Assembly: GCF_041200175.1 (NCBI RefSeq)
Contig: NZ_CP165727.1
Coordinates: 1 to 64,000, forward strand
Direction of reading: 5' to 3'
Origin: Streptomyces sp. R33
GTDB lineage: Bacteria > Actinomycetota > Actinomycetes > Streptomycetales > Streptomycetaceae
DNA: 64,000 bases
Part shown: piece after piece, positions 8,760 through 16,952 of the stretch
How positions within the stretch are numbered: position 1 is the first letter of the stretch
Layout of the letters: each line of letters starts with the position of its first letter
The notes under the pieces: generated by a model
The model's input: only the letters and a program-made list of their open reading frames with translations
Told to the model about the DNA's origin: nothing
Database searches by the model: none
Made by a program: the position numbers and the translations under genes

Positions 8760-10144
8760 GCGGGTACCCCGTTCATGGGTGACCGTCGGGTGGGGATCGG
8801 CGATCGGGCTACCGGGGCCAGCTCGACTGGTGATTCGTCGGTGGCGTTGTACGTCTCGCGCTGGCGGGGTGGTGCCCACCAGGACGCGAGGTGCGGGGTG
8901 AGGGCGGCCATGATCTCCTCGTCCGGGTGCAGGTAGCCCTTGCTGTCCTGTCGTGCCGTCCATACTCTGACTACCGATCGGGGGTAGGCGGGATTGATCC
9001 CTATTTCTCCCTTGGGGATGACTCCGTTGAACGGGGTGGGGATTCCTTCGTTGTTCCAGTAGTCCCATGCCTCAAGGGCTTTGGTTTTCTCGAAGCAGTG
9101 GTACAGCTGCTGGTAGCGGGCCATGTACCGGATCTCGCGGAAGACCATCTGGCCGATCAGTCCAGGCGCGGCTATCCGCAGCGTGCTGAGATCGGCGCTC
9201 TGGAAGGTGACCGATGCCGCATCCTGGGTCGGGTGCAGCGCAGCCCGGGCGAACAAATGGGACAGCCTTCGCCGGACGTACTCGGCGACTCCCTGGCCGA
9301 GAGCCGGCTCTATGCCTTCGATGAGCTGGACGAGCCGATGATGGCGCGGACTGAAACGGGACAGGTCGAACAGCTGGTCCATGCCGTCCACGGCGGCGAA
9401 CGCGAGCCGCTTGTAGAGCCAGTTGTTCAGCTCTCCCGCCTGGGCGCAGGTCTTGGTCTCCGGAGTGACGGAGTGGAGCATCAGGTACTCGGACAGAACC
9501 TCGAAGTACAGGTAGCCGAGGAATGGCACGTGGGCCACGGCGGCAGACAACTGGTCGACGAACTCGGGCGCCGGAGTGGCACGGCCGGTGGCGTTGCCCA
9601 GGGCGAGGTCGAGGAACACGGCCGCGGCGCGCAGCCCGGCCAGCATGGCGCGTTCGAGCTGGTCGTTCTCGGCCTGGGTGAGGAAGCTCTGGTAGCGCAG
9701 GTAGGTACGCAGGTGGATGGCACCGAGATGCAGGTAGTCGACGCCCTTGGGCCGGATCGGTGCATCCGGGGTGACCTCGAAGATCATGGGCGTGGTGGAC
9801 GGCTTCGTCCGTATCAGGTAGGCGCCGAGGTTGTGTGGGCGCAGGCCCTCGCGCTGACTGGCGAGAGGCGAGCAGTACAAGGCCCCGACCAGGCAGCCGG
9901 CGGAGACGTGTAACTGCCGGCTGGCGCGAATGGCGTCGATGCCCCTGGTGACATGCAGCAGGTACATCGGCTTCCCGCTGACGAGCGCTTCGGTCATCGA
10001 ATTGTTCCGCATCAGCCAGCCGTTGGGGGTTGAGCGTTCCAGGTAGTGGCGCCAGTCGCCCTCGCTGTCGGCGAGCGAGGCAGGGGTGCGACGCTGCGAG
10101 GGCACGGTGTAGTCCGTGTGGGCGTGTTCCCATTCGTCGCGCAA
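8756..10144 (-). CDS. unknown 462-aa protein coupled to a glycosyltransferase
   Basis: I do not recognise this family. The protein is soluble, mostly helical in appearance and evenly coded. It contains LLHVTRGIDAIRASRQL (about 61), HNLGAYLIRTKPS (about 103) and a C-terminal region with RYQQLYHCFEKTKALEAW. The aromatic-rich ends and about 460 residues would fit an enzyme. A TTG start is chosen because AGGAG lies six bases upstream; no better ATG exists. It shares an ATGA junction with the GT4 gene and lies downstream of the nucleotide-sugar dehydrogenase on the same strand, so it probably takes part in the same glycoconjugate or natural-product pathway. Confidence 0.75.
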   Translation of the reverse strand: MRDEWEHAHTDYTVPSQRRTPASLADSEGDWRHYLERSTPNGWLMRNNSMTEALVSGKPMYLLHVTRGIDAIRASRQLHVSAGCLVGALYCSPLASQREGLRPHNLGAYLIRTKPSTTPMIFEVTPDAPIRPKGVDYLHLGAIHLRTYLRYQSFLTQAENDQLERAMLAGLRAAAVFLDLALGNATGRATPAPEFVDQLSAAVAHVPFLGYLYFEVLSEYLMLHSVTPETKTCAQAGELNNWLYKRLAFAAVDGMDQLFDLSRFSPRHHRLVQLIEGIEPALGQGVAEYVRRRLSHLFARAALHPTQDAASVTFQSADLSTLRIAAPGLIGQMVFREIRYMARYQQLYHCFEKTKALEAWDYWNNEGIPTPFNGVIPKGEIGINPAYPRSVVRVWTARQDSKGYLHPDEEIMAALTPHLASWWAPPRQRETYNATDESPVELAPVARSPIPTRRSPMNGVPA

Positions 10145-10197
10145 GAGAACTCCTGGGGATGGAGGATTGGCAGCCGGTCAGGGGGAGCCGCGAGAGG

Positions 10198-11454
10198 TTA
10201 AAGGACCTCGACGTTCGCTCCGGACATGCGGTTTCGGCAGTCGAGAACCCAGGCCGCGTGCTGCTGGATCATGGCGAGGTCGAATCGTGCGTGGTCCATG
10301 AGGAGCACCACGGCGTCGGCGGCCGCGACCTCCTCCAGCGTCGCGTCCACCCGGCGAACCGTTAGCTCGGTACCGGCGTTGTCCGGGATGTTGGGTTCGG
10401 CGCCTCGGACGTCGGCGCCGAGGCTGGTCAGGAGTTCGGCGACACGTGCCGACGGTGAGTTGCGGAGGTCGGTCGCGTTGATCTTGTAGGTCAGCCCGAG
10501 CAGCAGGATCCGGGCCCCCGTTACGGCCACGCCGCGCTTCTCGAGTGCTGTCACGACACGCTGGACGACGTAGTCGGGCATGTGGCCGTTCACGTCGGTG
10601 GCGAGTTCTACGAAGCGGAAGGGGACGCCCAGGTCTTCCCGGATCTTCCACGCGAGGAACAGGGGGTCGACGGGCAGGCAGTGCCCGCCGACTCCCGGCC
10701 CCGGGGTGAAACGCGTGAAGCCGAAGGGTTTGGTCGCGGCGGCGTCGATCGCCTCCCAGATGCTCACGCCAAGGCGGTCGGTCAGCGTCGCCAGCTCGTT
10801 GATCATGGAGATGTTGACGAGCCGGAAGGTGTTCTCGATCAGCTTGGCCAGCTCGGCCACCCTGGGCCCAGACACCGGCACCGTGGTGTGAAAGATGCCG
10901 TCGTAGAACTCCTTGATCACTTCGAGTGATGTGGCGTCGATTCCGGACACCACCTTCGGTGTCCCCTCGAACGACCACCGCACGCTCCCCGGCGCGATGC
11001 GCTCGGGACTGAATCCGACCCGGAAGTCCGCCCCGCCTTTGAGGCCCGAGGTCTCCTCCAGGATCGGCAGCAGCAGTTCCTCGGTGGTGCCGGGATAGGT
11101 CGTGGACTCCAGGACCACAGTCGCACCGGGGCGCAGGTGCTCGCCCAGGGTCCGGGCGCAGGCCTCAATGTAGGTCAGGTCGGGCACGCCGTCCCGAAGC
11201 GGGGTCGGCACCGTGATCACCGCGATGTCATAGCCGGCCAGCTCGGCAGCGTCGGCGGTCGCGGCATACGCGCCGGTATCCAGCACCTCGCGGAGCCGCG
11301 AGGAGGCCACGTCCTCCACGTACGAATCGCCGGCGGCGAGCTGCTGGACGCGGTGCGCATCCACGTCGTAGCCGACGACACGGTGCCCCACCTCTGCGGC
11401 ACGTACGGCCAGCGGAAGCCCTACGTAGCCCTGACCAGCGACAACTATCTGCAT
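10198..11454 (-). CDS. nucleotide-sugar dehydrogenase (UDP-Glc/GDP-Man DH family)
   Basis: This 418-aa protein has the three-domain layout of UDP-glucose / UDP-ManNAc / GDP-mannose dehydrogenases. An N-terminal NAD-binding GQGYVGLPLA lies at 7-16. The central domain has the catalytic cysteine in GGHCLPVDP (Cys about 259) and the conserved lysine region AELAKLIENTFRLVNI before it. The C-terminal UDP-binding domain has LGLTYKINATDLRNSP. It oxidises C6 of a nucleotide hexose to a uronate using two NAD+. It is divergent from the GT2 gene across 65 bp, which must hold both promoters. It presumably supplies an activated uronic acid to the neighbouring transferases. Confidence 0.9.
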   Translation of the reverse strand: MQIVVAGQGYVGLPLAVRAAEVGHRVVGYDVDAHRVQQLAAGDSYVEDVASSRLREVLDTGAYAATADAAELAGYDIAVITVPTPLRDGVPDLTYIEACARTLGEHLRPGATVVLESTTYPGTTEELLLPILEETSGLKGGADFRVGFSPERIAPGSVRWSFEGTPKVVSGIDATSLEVIKEFYDGIFHTTVPVSGPRVAELAKLIENTFRLVNISMINELATLTDRLGVSIWEAIDAAATKPFGFTRFTPGPGVGGHCLPVDPLFLAWKIREDLGVPFRFVELATDVNGHMPDYVVQRVVTALEKRGVAVTGARILLLGLTYKINATDLRNSPSARVAELLTSLGADVRGAEPNIPDNAGTELTVRRVDATLEEVAAADAVVLLMDHARFDLAMIQQHAAWVLDCRNRMSGANVEVL

Positions 11455-11519
11455 GGCAGCTCCTACTCGATTGCGGTGCTTGAATGGACCGTCGTTCCTG
11501 ATCTGGCAAGGAGATCGCT

Positions 11520-12293
11520 GTGCCCCTGGTGTCTGTCGTGATGCCCGTGTACAACTCGGCAGCGACGTTGAGCGCAGCGGTCCGGTCGGTTCTCACGCAG
11601 ACCCACAGCGACCTGGAGCTGCTGATCACTGACGATCAGTCCTCCGATGACTCCATGGACCTGCTCCGCGAGTTCGCCAAGCGGGACGAGCGTGTCCTGC
11701 CGGAGTCGGCCCCCGAGCGGGGCGGTGCGGGCTTGGCCCGCAACCTCGCGATGGAGCGGGCCCGCGGGGATTACATCGCCTTTCTCGACAGCGACGACAT
11801 GTGGCTTCCGGAGAAGACCGAGAAGCAGCTCGCCTTCGCCGCGGAAGGCGATGCGCCTTTGACCTTCACCTCGTACTTCAAGATGGACGCCGAATACGAC
11901 GGCGAGAGCACCGACTGGGTCCCGAACGGCCGGGTGGTCCGCGCGCGGGAGCACGTGGACTACCGCGCGATGCTGCTCCAAGACCACATCGGTGCTCTCA
12001 CCGCCATGTACGACCGCAATGTCCTGGGCACGAGGCTGATGCCGGAGATGCGCAAGCGCCAGGACTATGCCCTCTGGCTGTCAATCATGCGCGACGGCTT
12101 CGACGCCCGGGGCCTGGCTGAGCCGCTTGCGGTGTACAGAGCCCACCAGGCGGGATCGCTGTCCTCCAACAAGCTCTCGCTCGTGCAATACAACTGGGCC
12201 CTGTACCGCGAGCACGAGCATCTGTCGGTCCCGCGGGCGACGCGGGCGCTGGCCGGCGCTGTGTGGCAGTCGCTACGCAACTCACGCATCTAG
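11520..12293 (+). CDS. glycosyltransferase family 2 (GT-A)
   Basis: This 257-aa protein begins with the GT2 fold signature VSVVMPVYNSAATLSAAV. It has a DDQSSDDS nucleotide-binding loop near 39-46 and the metal-binding DxD in FLDSDDMW (about 88-95). A QDYALWLSIM segment near 181 corresponds to the usual acceptor-site acid region. It lacks membrane segments, so it probably acts in the cytoplasm on a soluble or membrane-surface acceptor. The GTG start has AAGGAG six bases upstream. It is divergent from the nucleotide-sugar dehydrogenase and convergent with the dioxygenase gene. Confidence 0.88.
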   Translation: MPLVSVVMPVYNSAATLSAAVRSVLTQTHSDLELLITDDQSSDDSMDLLREFAKRDERVLPESAPERGGAGLARNLAMERARGDYIAFLDSDDMWLPEKTEKQLAFAAEGDAPLTFTSYFKMDAEYDGESTDWVPNGRVVRAREHVDYRAMLLQDHIGALTAMYDRNVLGTRLMPEMRKRQDYALWLSIMRDGFDARGLAEPLAVYRAHQAGSLSSNKLSLVQYNWALYREHEHLSVPRATRALAGAVWQSLRNSRI

Positions 12294-12352
12294 TCCCGTA
12301 CACGGGCCCGGCGGCCCCGGTGCGCGAACGTTCTCCGGGTAGTTGCCGACCC

Positions 12353-12407
12353 GGGCCCCGCCCCATGGCCGTGCCGCGTGCTCGGCGGCTGGACCCGGGG
12401 GCGGGGC
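12353..12407. terminator. GC-rich inverted repeat between convergent genes
   Basis: GCCCCGCCCC (12355-12364) pairs with GGGGCGGGGC (12398-12407) across a 33-base loop. A smaller CCCGT/ACGGG hairpin lies just after the stop of the GT2 gene. The position between two convergent genes suggests a bidirectional terminator. There is no U-tract, as is common in Streptomyces. Confidence 0.5.
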
Positions 12408-12435
12408 TCGGTGGATCACAGGTGCCGTCGTCCGG

Positions 12436-13344
12436 CTACGCGACCGGGCCTGCACTGACCGGCGCACGCAGGAACAGCTGGAGTAGCAGCCGCCGGTCCG
12501 CGGCGGGAACGGCCTCCTGCCCGCTGTGGAGCGCCTCCCGGCCATGCAGGAAGCGGCGCTGGTTCACGATGAGGTAGTCCCCGGGCTCGAGCATGAAAGA
12601 GACCTGACCCCGAACGAGTTCCTCGGCGAGCTCGCGGGCGGCGTCGGCGTGCGCCTGGCCAAGCTCGGACCGCTCCAGCATCTTGGCGGTGAACCGGACG
12701 AACCCCTGGCCCGGGTCCGAGCCGTCCAGGATCGGAAACGGGTTGCACTCCTCGCCGACACTGTGCAGGTCGAAGAACGTCCCGTAGTTGTAGGCGGTCT
12801 CGGTCAGGAGGGCGCGGCTGTTCGCCGACAGGCGCGCCACCGCCGCGTGGGCGTCGGAGAGGATGCTGGGGCCGCCGCCGAGCGGGTCTGGGCGGACGCA
12901 CAGGAGCGTGGTGTAGTCCGGGGGCCGAGTGCCGTTCACCAGGTCCATGTGGAACGCGTTGTATCCGATGCCGCTGGACTTGCCGGGGTCCTTGTCGACC
13001 TTGACCCCGATGTCCTTCCAGAGGGGCCACCGCGGGAAGGGCGAGAAGGGGACGGCTACCTCAGCCGCGAAGGCCGTCGCCAGCCGCAGGAACCGGTCCT
13101 CGGTTCCCAGGGCCTTGGCGAGGTTCCCCAGGCGCAGCACGGCGTATCCGCCGCCCTCCCCGGTCAGTGCGTGGCGCAGGGTCGCGGCGGTCTCCTCGAA
13201 GCGCCGGGTGGCCGTCAGCTCGGTCCGGTACTCCTCCATGGTGGACTTCGCCAGGAACGAGCCGTCCAGCTCCCACGGCGGGAGAGGAAGGTCGATCAGA
13301 GCGGCTTCGAGTTTGCGGGGGATGTCGATGAACACGCGGAGCAT
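12436..13344 (-). CDS. TauD/TfdA-like Fe(II)/2-oxoglutarate dioxygenase
   Basis: This 302-aa protein fits the TauD/TfdA and clavaminate-synthase-like group of Fe(II)/2-oxoglutarate oxygenases. The metal-binding HxD is in NAFHMDLVNG (His about 131). The distal His is in RRFLHGREAL (about 267). A 2OG-anchoring Arg lies in LQLFLRAPV (about 291). GEECNPFPIL and ILSDAHAAVARL fill the usual middle. Such enzymes hydroxylate or otherwise oxidise small molecules, often amino-acid-derived natural products. It faces the GT2 gene and is transcribed toward it. It suggests that the glycosyltransferase cluster makes a tailored small molecule rather than only a polysaccharide, which is inference. Confidence 0.82.
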   Translation of the reverse strand: MLRVFIDIPRKLEAALIDLPLPPWELDGSFLAKSTMEEYRTELTATRRFEETAATLRHALTGEGGGYAVLRLGNLAKALGTEDRFLRLATAFAAEVAVPFSPFPRWPLWKDIGVKVDKDPGKSSGIGYNAFHMDLVNGTRPPDYTTLLCVRPDPLGGGPSILSDAHAAVARLSANSRALLTETAYNYGTFFDLHSVGEECNPFPILDGSDPGQGFVRFTAKMLERSELGQAHADAARELAEELVRGQVSFMLEPGDYLIVNQRRFLHGREALHSGQEAVPAADRRLLLQLFLRAPVSAGPVA

Positions 13345-13504
13345 CCTGTCTCTTGGGGTTTTCGGAGTGTCGTTCGGGTGCCGCCCGTATTGCCGCCCGC
13401 TCCCGCTGGTGGATGGGCTGGAGCTCGCGGCTGGCCTCGGCGTAGGGGTCGGGGATGGCAGATTCCGGGGGCGCCGAGGCCAGACGGATCAGGACCCGAG
13501 CGCG

Positions 13505-13600
13505 TTACCGGTTCAGGGGCGAGCTGATGCCGTGAGGGTTAATCGGCATGAGGAAGGTGTCCTCGATGGGCCCGCCGTAGCGGGCGGCGAGGGCGGCCAT
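13505..13600 (-). pseudogene. possible 3' remnant cut by the IS element
   Basis: On the minus strand a short frame ends the interval next to the left IS end (MAALAARYGGPIEDTFLMP and 12 more residues, then TAA). It looks like the tail of a protein whose upstream part is missing. Beyond the element the frame is open only briefly before a TAG, so a full gene cannot be reconstructed. This is weak evidence of a gene interrupted here. Confidence 0.3.
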
Positions 13601-13609
13601 GCCGTCTAA

Positions 13610-14497
13610 CAACCCCTAACGAAATGATCTTCGGGCTGGTTGGATGTCCCTGAGAACGTTGATCTGGGGGTGTGGGGTGGCTCGGCGGAAGCCGTGGGAA
13701 GTGGACGATGAACTCTGGGCGGTGATCGAATCGCTCCTGCCGAGGGTGGAGCGACGGACTCGTCATCCTGGTCGGAAGCGGCATCCGGACCGGCTGGTGT
13801 TCCAGGGCATCCTGTTCGTTCTGCACACCGGGATCGCGTGGGAACACCTCCCGCAGGAACTGGGGTTCGGATCGGGCATGACCTGCTGGCGGCGCCTGGC
13901 TGAGTGGACCGAGGCCGACGTCTGGCCGCGGCTGCACGAGACCCTTCTGGCCCGGCTCCGCGGGGCCGGCGCTCTGGACTTCTCGCGGGCCGTGGTCGAC
14001 GGCTCCCACATACGCGCGTTAAAGGGGGCTCCAAAACAGGGCGAAGCCCCGTTGACCGGGGCAGGAATGGCAGCAAGCACCACCTGATCACCGATGCCAC
14101 CGGCATTCCGCTTGCCGCCATCCTGACTGGCGGCAACCGCAACGACGTCACCCAGTTCATCCCCCTCCTCCAGGCCGTCCCACCGGTTCGCGGCAAGCGC
14201 GGCCGGCCCCGTCGGCGGCCCGACACGGTGCTCGGGGACCGCGGCTACGACCATGACAAGTACCGACGCCTGGCCTGGGCCCTGGGCGTGAAACCCGTCA
14301 TCGCCCGACGCGGCGTCCCACACGGCTCCGGCCTCGGCACCGAACGCTGGGTTGTCGAGCGGGCCTTCGCCCACCTCCACTGGTTCCGCCGATTGCGGAT
14401 CCGCTGGGAAGTCCGCGACGACATCCACGAAGCCTTCCTCAGCCTCGCTTGCTCACTCATCTGCTGGCGACGCCTGAAGTCATTCCGATAGCAGTTC
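13610..14497 (+). mobile_element. IS5-family insertion sequence, copy 1 (888 bp)
   Basis: The element runs from CAACCCCTAACG to CGATAGCAGTTC with imperfect terminal inverted repeats of about 18 bases (the other end, read inward, is GAACTGCTATCGGAATGA). It is flanked on both sides by TAA, a 3-bp target duplication. A second 888-bp copy lies inverted at 55455-56342; every translated frame I could compare is identical, so the copies are probably identical in sequence. The size, DDE transposase and 3-bp TNA-type duplication fit the IS5 family (IS1031/IS427-like groups). Confidence 0.93.
13644..14491 (+). CDS. IS5-family DDE transposase, two frames joined by -1 frameshift
   Basis: OrfA (13644-14087) holds the N-terminal helix-turn-helix (WEVDDELWAVIESLLP) and the first Asp in VVDGSHIRA. 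The rest of the catalytic domain lies in the -1 frame up to 14491, with the second Asp in VLGDRGYDHD and the Glu in WVVERAFAHLHW. The frames overlap at TTAAAGGGGGCTCC near 14019-14032: orfA reads GCG TTA AAG GGG and orfB reads GTT AAA GGG GGC. Programmed -1 frameshifting to make the full transposase is usual for such elements. The TTA at the slip site is a rare codon in Streptomyces. Confidence 0.9.
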
Positions 14498-14559
14498 TAA
14501 GTCGGTGGTGGTGTGGGATTCACGCGGTGTGCTGGCAGGCCGAGGGGCCCTCTATCCGG

Positions 14560-15276
14560 TCAGGGGATGGATGCGGTGAACTTCCGTACGGTGCTGGCTC
14601 GGTGGCCTGCGGGCAAGATGCCGCAGCGAGGCTGACCGGCGGGCGTGTGCGGTTGTGCCCGTCCGCGGCTGCTCGACCTGTCCAGGGTTGTTTCAGCCGG
14701 GGACGGTGCGTGCCCGGTCCGGCGGTGCTGTCGTTCGGGGTGCCGGGCCGGGATTCGGGCCGGTGACGGCGCGGTCCGTGAGCCGCCGCGCTGCCACCGG
14801 GGTTCAGGTGGTGGGGCGGGTGCGGGATCCGCACCGGCACCGCGTATCTGCGGTGCGGGCTGCCGGTCCGGAGGGTGGGTGTCCGCCGTGTCGTTGGCCC
14901 GCCCGTGGGATGGCTGTGCTTCGGCGGGTGTCTGGTGCGGGATGGTGATCGAGGGGCCGATGCAGGTGGCGCCGTCGGCTTGGTCGGCGCAGGAGAGGGC
15001 GAGGACGGCCAGGCCGAGCACGTTGCCTGTCGTCAGTAGCAATCCGCCGATCGTGTTGCAGTCCGGCCTGGCGTGCCTGCGCTTCCGGGGCGGGCTGAGG
15101 TGGGTGGGGCCGTGTAACTCGCCCCAGCCGCGGGCAGGTGAGGGCGGCCCGGCAACGCTCTGCGACTGGAACTCGTCGCCAGAGACCAGGCCCTCATACG
15201 GGTTGCAGTCGTCGTACTCGGTGGCCGATCCACCCTGCAGCGGGCCGTCGTACCCGGTGCTGTCGGACAGGGTCAT
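14560..15276 (-). CDS. hypothetical single-span membrane protein
   Basis: The 238-aa frame starts with an ATGA overlap on the end of the upstream regulator gene, which supports it being translated. Residues about 75-95 (IGGLLLTTGNVLGLAVLALS) form one membrane segment. The rest is a Pro/Ala/Arg-rich tail of low complexity. I do not recognise it. The tail lies close to the right end of IS copy 1, so the original 3' end may have been altered. Confidence 0.5.
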   Translation of the reverse strand: MTLSDSTGYDGPLQGGSATEYDDCNPYEGLVSGDEFQSQSVAGPPSPARGWGELHGPTHLSPPRKRRHARPDCNTIGGLLLTTGNVLGLAVLALSCADQADGATCIGPSITIPHQTPAEAQPSHGRANDTADTHPPDRQPAPQIRGAGADPAPAPPPEPRWQRGGSRTAPSPARIPARHPERQHRRTGHAPSPAETTLDRSSSRGRAQPHTPAGQPRCGILPAGHRASTVRKFTASIP

Positions 15277-15815
15277 CGGGCCCCGCTCCTTCGGCGACCA
15301 CGGCGCCGACCGACATACAGGCCGGGACCGTAGGGGCCGAACACGTCCTCGTACAGCGTGCCGTCCGCGATCAGCTGCCGGGCCGCTCGCCTTACCTGCG
15401 CCGTAGTCCGGCCGAACTCGTGCCCGAGCAGACCTGTCGGTACGGCCTGGCCCTCCGTGTAGTGCCCGGACCTTACGCGCTCCCGGACCCTGGCCTGCAG
15501 CTCAAGGTCGTCCGGATGCGGCTGCCTCGGACTGTCCAGCACCACCATGCCCCGGCCATCCGGACGGAGGGCGATCTCGCCCTCGGAGTCCAGGGCCTTG
15601 AGGACGACCGCGATGCGCAGCGCGGGAATGCCGAGCTGGGTCGCCAGGGGCTTGGCCAGGGTCTCGGCGTTCCCGCTGCTGAACATCCGCTGCCCGGAAT
15701 TCCAGGCGGACCGAAGGTTCCGCCTCACCGCCTCTCGGTCCGTCACGAACTGCCGCTGACGCGCCCGAGCCACGGAATCCGCGCGGGCTGCCTTTTGCTC
15801 AGTTGTCCTGCTCAC
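15273..15815 (-). CDS. GntR-like winged-helix protein with two similar halves
   Basis: This 180-aa protein seems to contain two winged-helix-like modules. The first has SGNAETLAKPLATQLGIPALRIAVVLKAL (about residues 45-73 from the GTG). The second has GLLGHEFGRTTAQVRRAARQLIADG followed by a GPGLYV wing. The pattern resembles duplicated GntR-type DNA-binding domains without an effector domain. The GTG at 15815 is chosen because GGAGG lies seven bases before it; the open frame extends further upstream without support. It is coupled to the downstream membrane protein by ATGA. A local regulator is the likely role. Confidence 0.6.
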   Translation of the reverse strand: MSRTTEQKAARADSVARARQRQFVTDREAVRRNLRSAWNSGQRMFSSGNAETLAKPLATQLGIPALRIAVVLKALDSEGEIALRPDGRGMVVLDSPRQPHPDDLELQARVRERVRSGHYTEGQAVPTGLLGHEFGRTTAQVRRAARQLIADGTLYEDVFGPYGPGLYVGRRRGRRRSGAR

Positions 15816-15923
15816 GCGGCGCCTCCGCGGTGGGAGCTGGCGGGCGGGCGCCCCAGGGTGTATAAGCACATGCTCTTCCTCGTACTGATGGGATGGTGGG
15901 GTCTCTGGCGGGGGCGGCGCCTC

Positions 15924-16364
15924 TCAGTCCCACAGTTGCCGGACCAGTTCGTGCAGCCTCGCGCAGTCCACGAACTCACGCCGGTGAGTCGGGTAGGACA
16001 GCCACGACCACGAGATCGGGGCGCAGTCCAGCGCCGGCACCTCCACGGACTGTGTGCCACCGTCTCCGTAGTGGAGAACGCCAGGCGGCCATCTGAATCG
16101 ATCCGTGGTCTTCGGCGCGGTGACGAAGTAGACGAGCTCGTCGGCGGCGGTACCCTGCTGGTAGATCGCGCCGGGGTTGCAGTCGAAGAGTCGGATCAGC
16201 TTGTCGGCGAGCTCCTGGCCGCGAGGGCCAGGGATGGCGACGACGTCGAAGTAGATACCCGTGCGGACCGAGGTGTGTCCGCCCGCGGGGACCCAGTTGG
16301 GGTGAAACGGCCTGATCAAGGAGTCGGAGGTGGACGCCTGTTGGGCGGGGTGTGCACTGTTCAT
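15924..16364 (-). CDS. hypothetical protein, 146 aa
   Basis: The start is an ATG with a good AAGGAG ribosome-binding site. The protein has no membrane segment. It contains GIYFDVVAIPGPRGQELADKL at about 36-56 and GVLHYGDGGTQSVEVP near 95, and ends with several Trp and Tyr residues. The first motif loosely recalls the N-terminal part of bifunctional primase-polymerase-related proteins of actinomycetes, but I cannot confirm a family. It is on the same strand as the GntR-like gene, about 110 bp upstream of that gene's start. Confidence 0.6.
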   Translation of the reverse strand: MNSAHPAQQASTSDSLIRPFHPNWVPAGGHTSVRTGIYFDVVAIPGPRGQELADKLIRLFDCNPGAIYQQGTAADELVYFVTAPKTTDRFRWPPGVLHYGDGGTQSVEVPALDCAPISWSWLSYPTHRREFVDCARLHELVRQLWD

Positions 16365-16463
16365 GGACTATCTCCTTGGTGGAGGTCGCAACGGGAACGG
16401 TGCGTGCTGGGCGGGGAGGCGGCGGCCTGTCAGAATCCGTAGCGCCGTCGCGAGGCCCGGAGG

Positions 16464-16688
16464 CTACTCGGACCCGCCGGGCGGCGAGCGGTCGCGCAGG
16501 GCGACATCCCAGAGCTCCAATGTGTCAGGGAGCCAGTCAGGGTTGACCTTGTACGCCCGAGCAAGCTGGGCGACGCTCGCGTGGTCGTGGAGGTACCACT
16601 TGATCACCGTGGCCTGGGCGGCGAGGACGAAGGCCTTGGCCGCTGCATTTTCGGCAGGCGTGCGACGCGGGGTGTTCGTGACCCTCAT
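16464..16688 (-). CDS. small hypothetical protein, 74 aa
   Basis: This is a short, well-behaved frame with a helical middle (ENAAAKAFVLAAQATVIKWYLH) and AQLARAYKVNPDWLPDTL that could be a minimal helix-turn-helix. The ribosome-binding site is weak. It lies upstream of the 146-aa gene on the same strand and faces away from the TPR regulator at 16953. It may be a small DNA-binding protein; this is speculative. Confidence 0.45.
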   Translation of the reverse strand: MRVTNTPRRTPAENAAAKAFVLAAQATVIKWYLHDHASVAQLARAYKVNPDWLPDTLELWDVALRDRSPPGGSE

Positions 16689-16952
16689 CGCTATCTCGTT
16701 CGCGGGGGATCTTGCTCCTGGTGTCCATGCCGCTCCTCAGGCTCGTGACCGGCGGGGGTACGGTCCGAGCAGTACGCCGGTCCACACCCCCTCGAGGTGT
16801 GCAGTCGGTAGTCAACTCGTCACGCCAGGCCCGGTCGCGGGTCTGGCCGGACTTTCCGCCGGACTTTCGTACCGCCGTCTTCCTGAAAGTCCGGGCGCCG
16901 TGCAACTACCGTGCAAAGGAGAGGCCACATCACCGCAGCACGAGGGGGTTCG

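Noticed and set aside
15924..16364. A primase-polymerase gene
   Set aside because: Only a short segment is reminiscent; the protein is too small and lacks catalytic acidic motifs.
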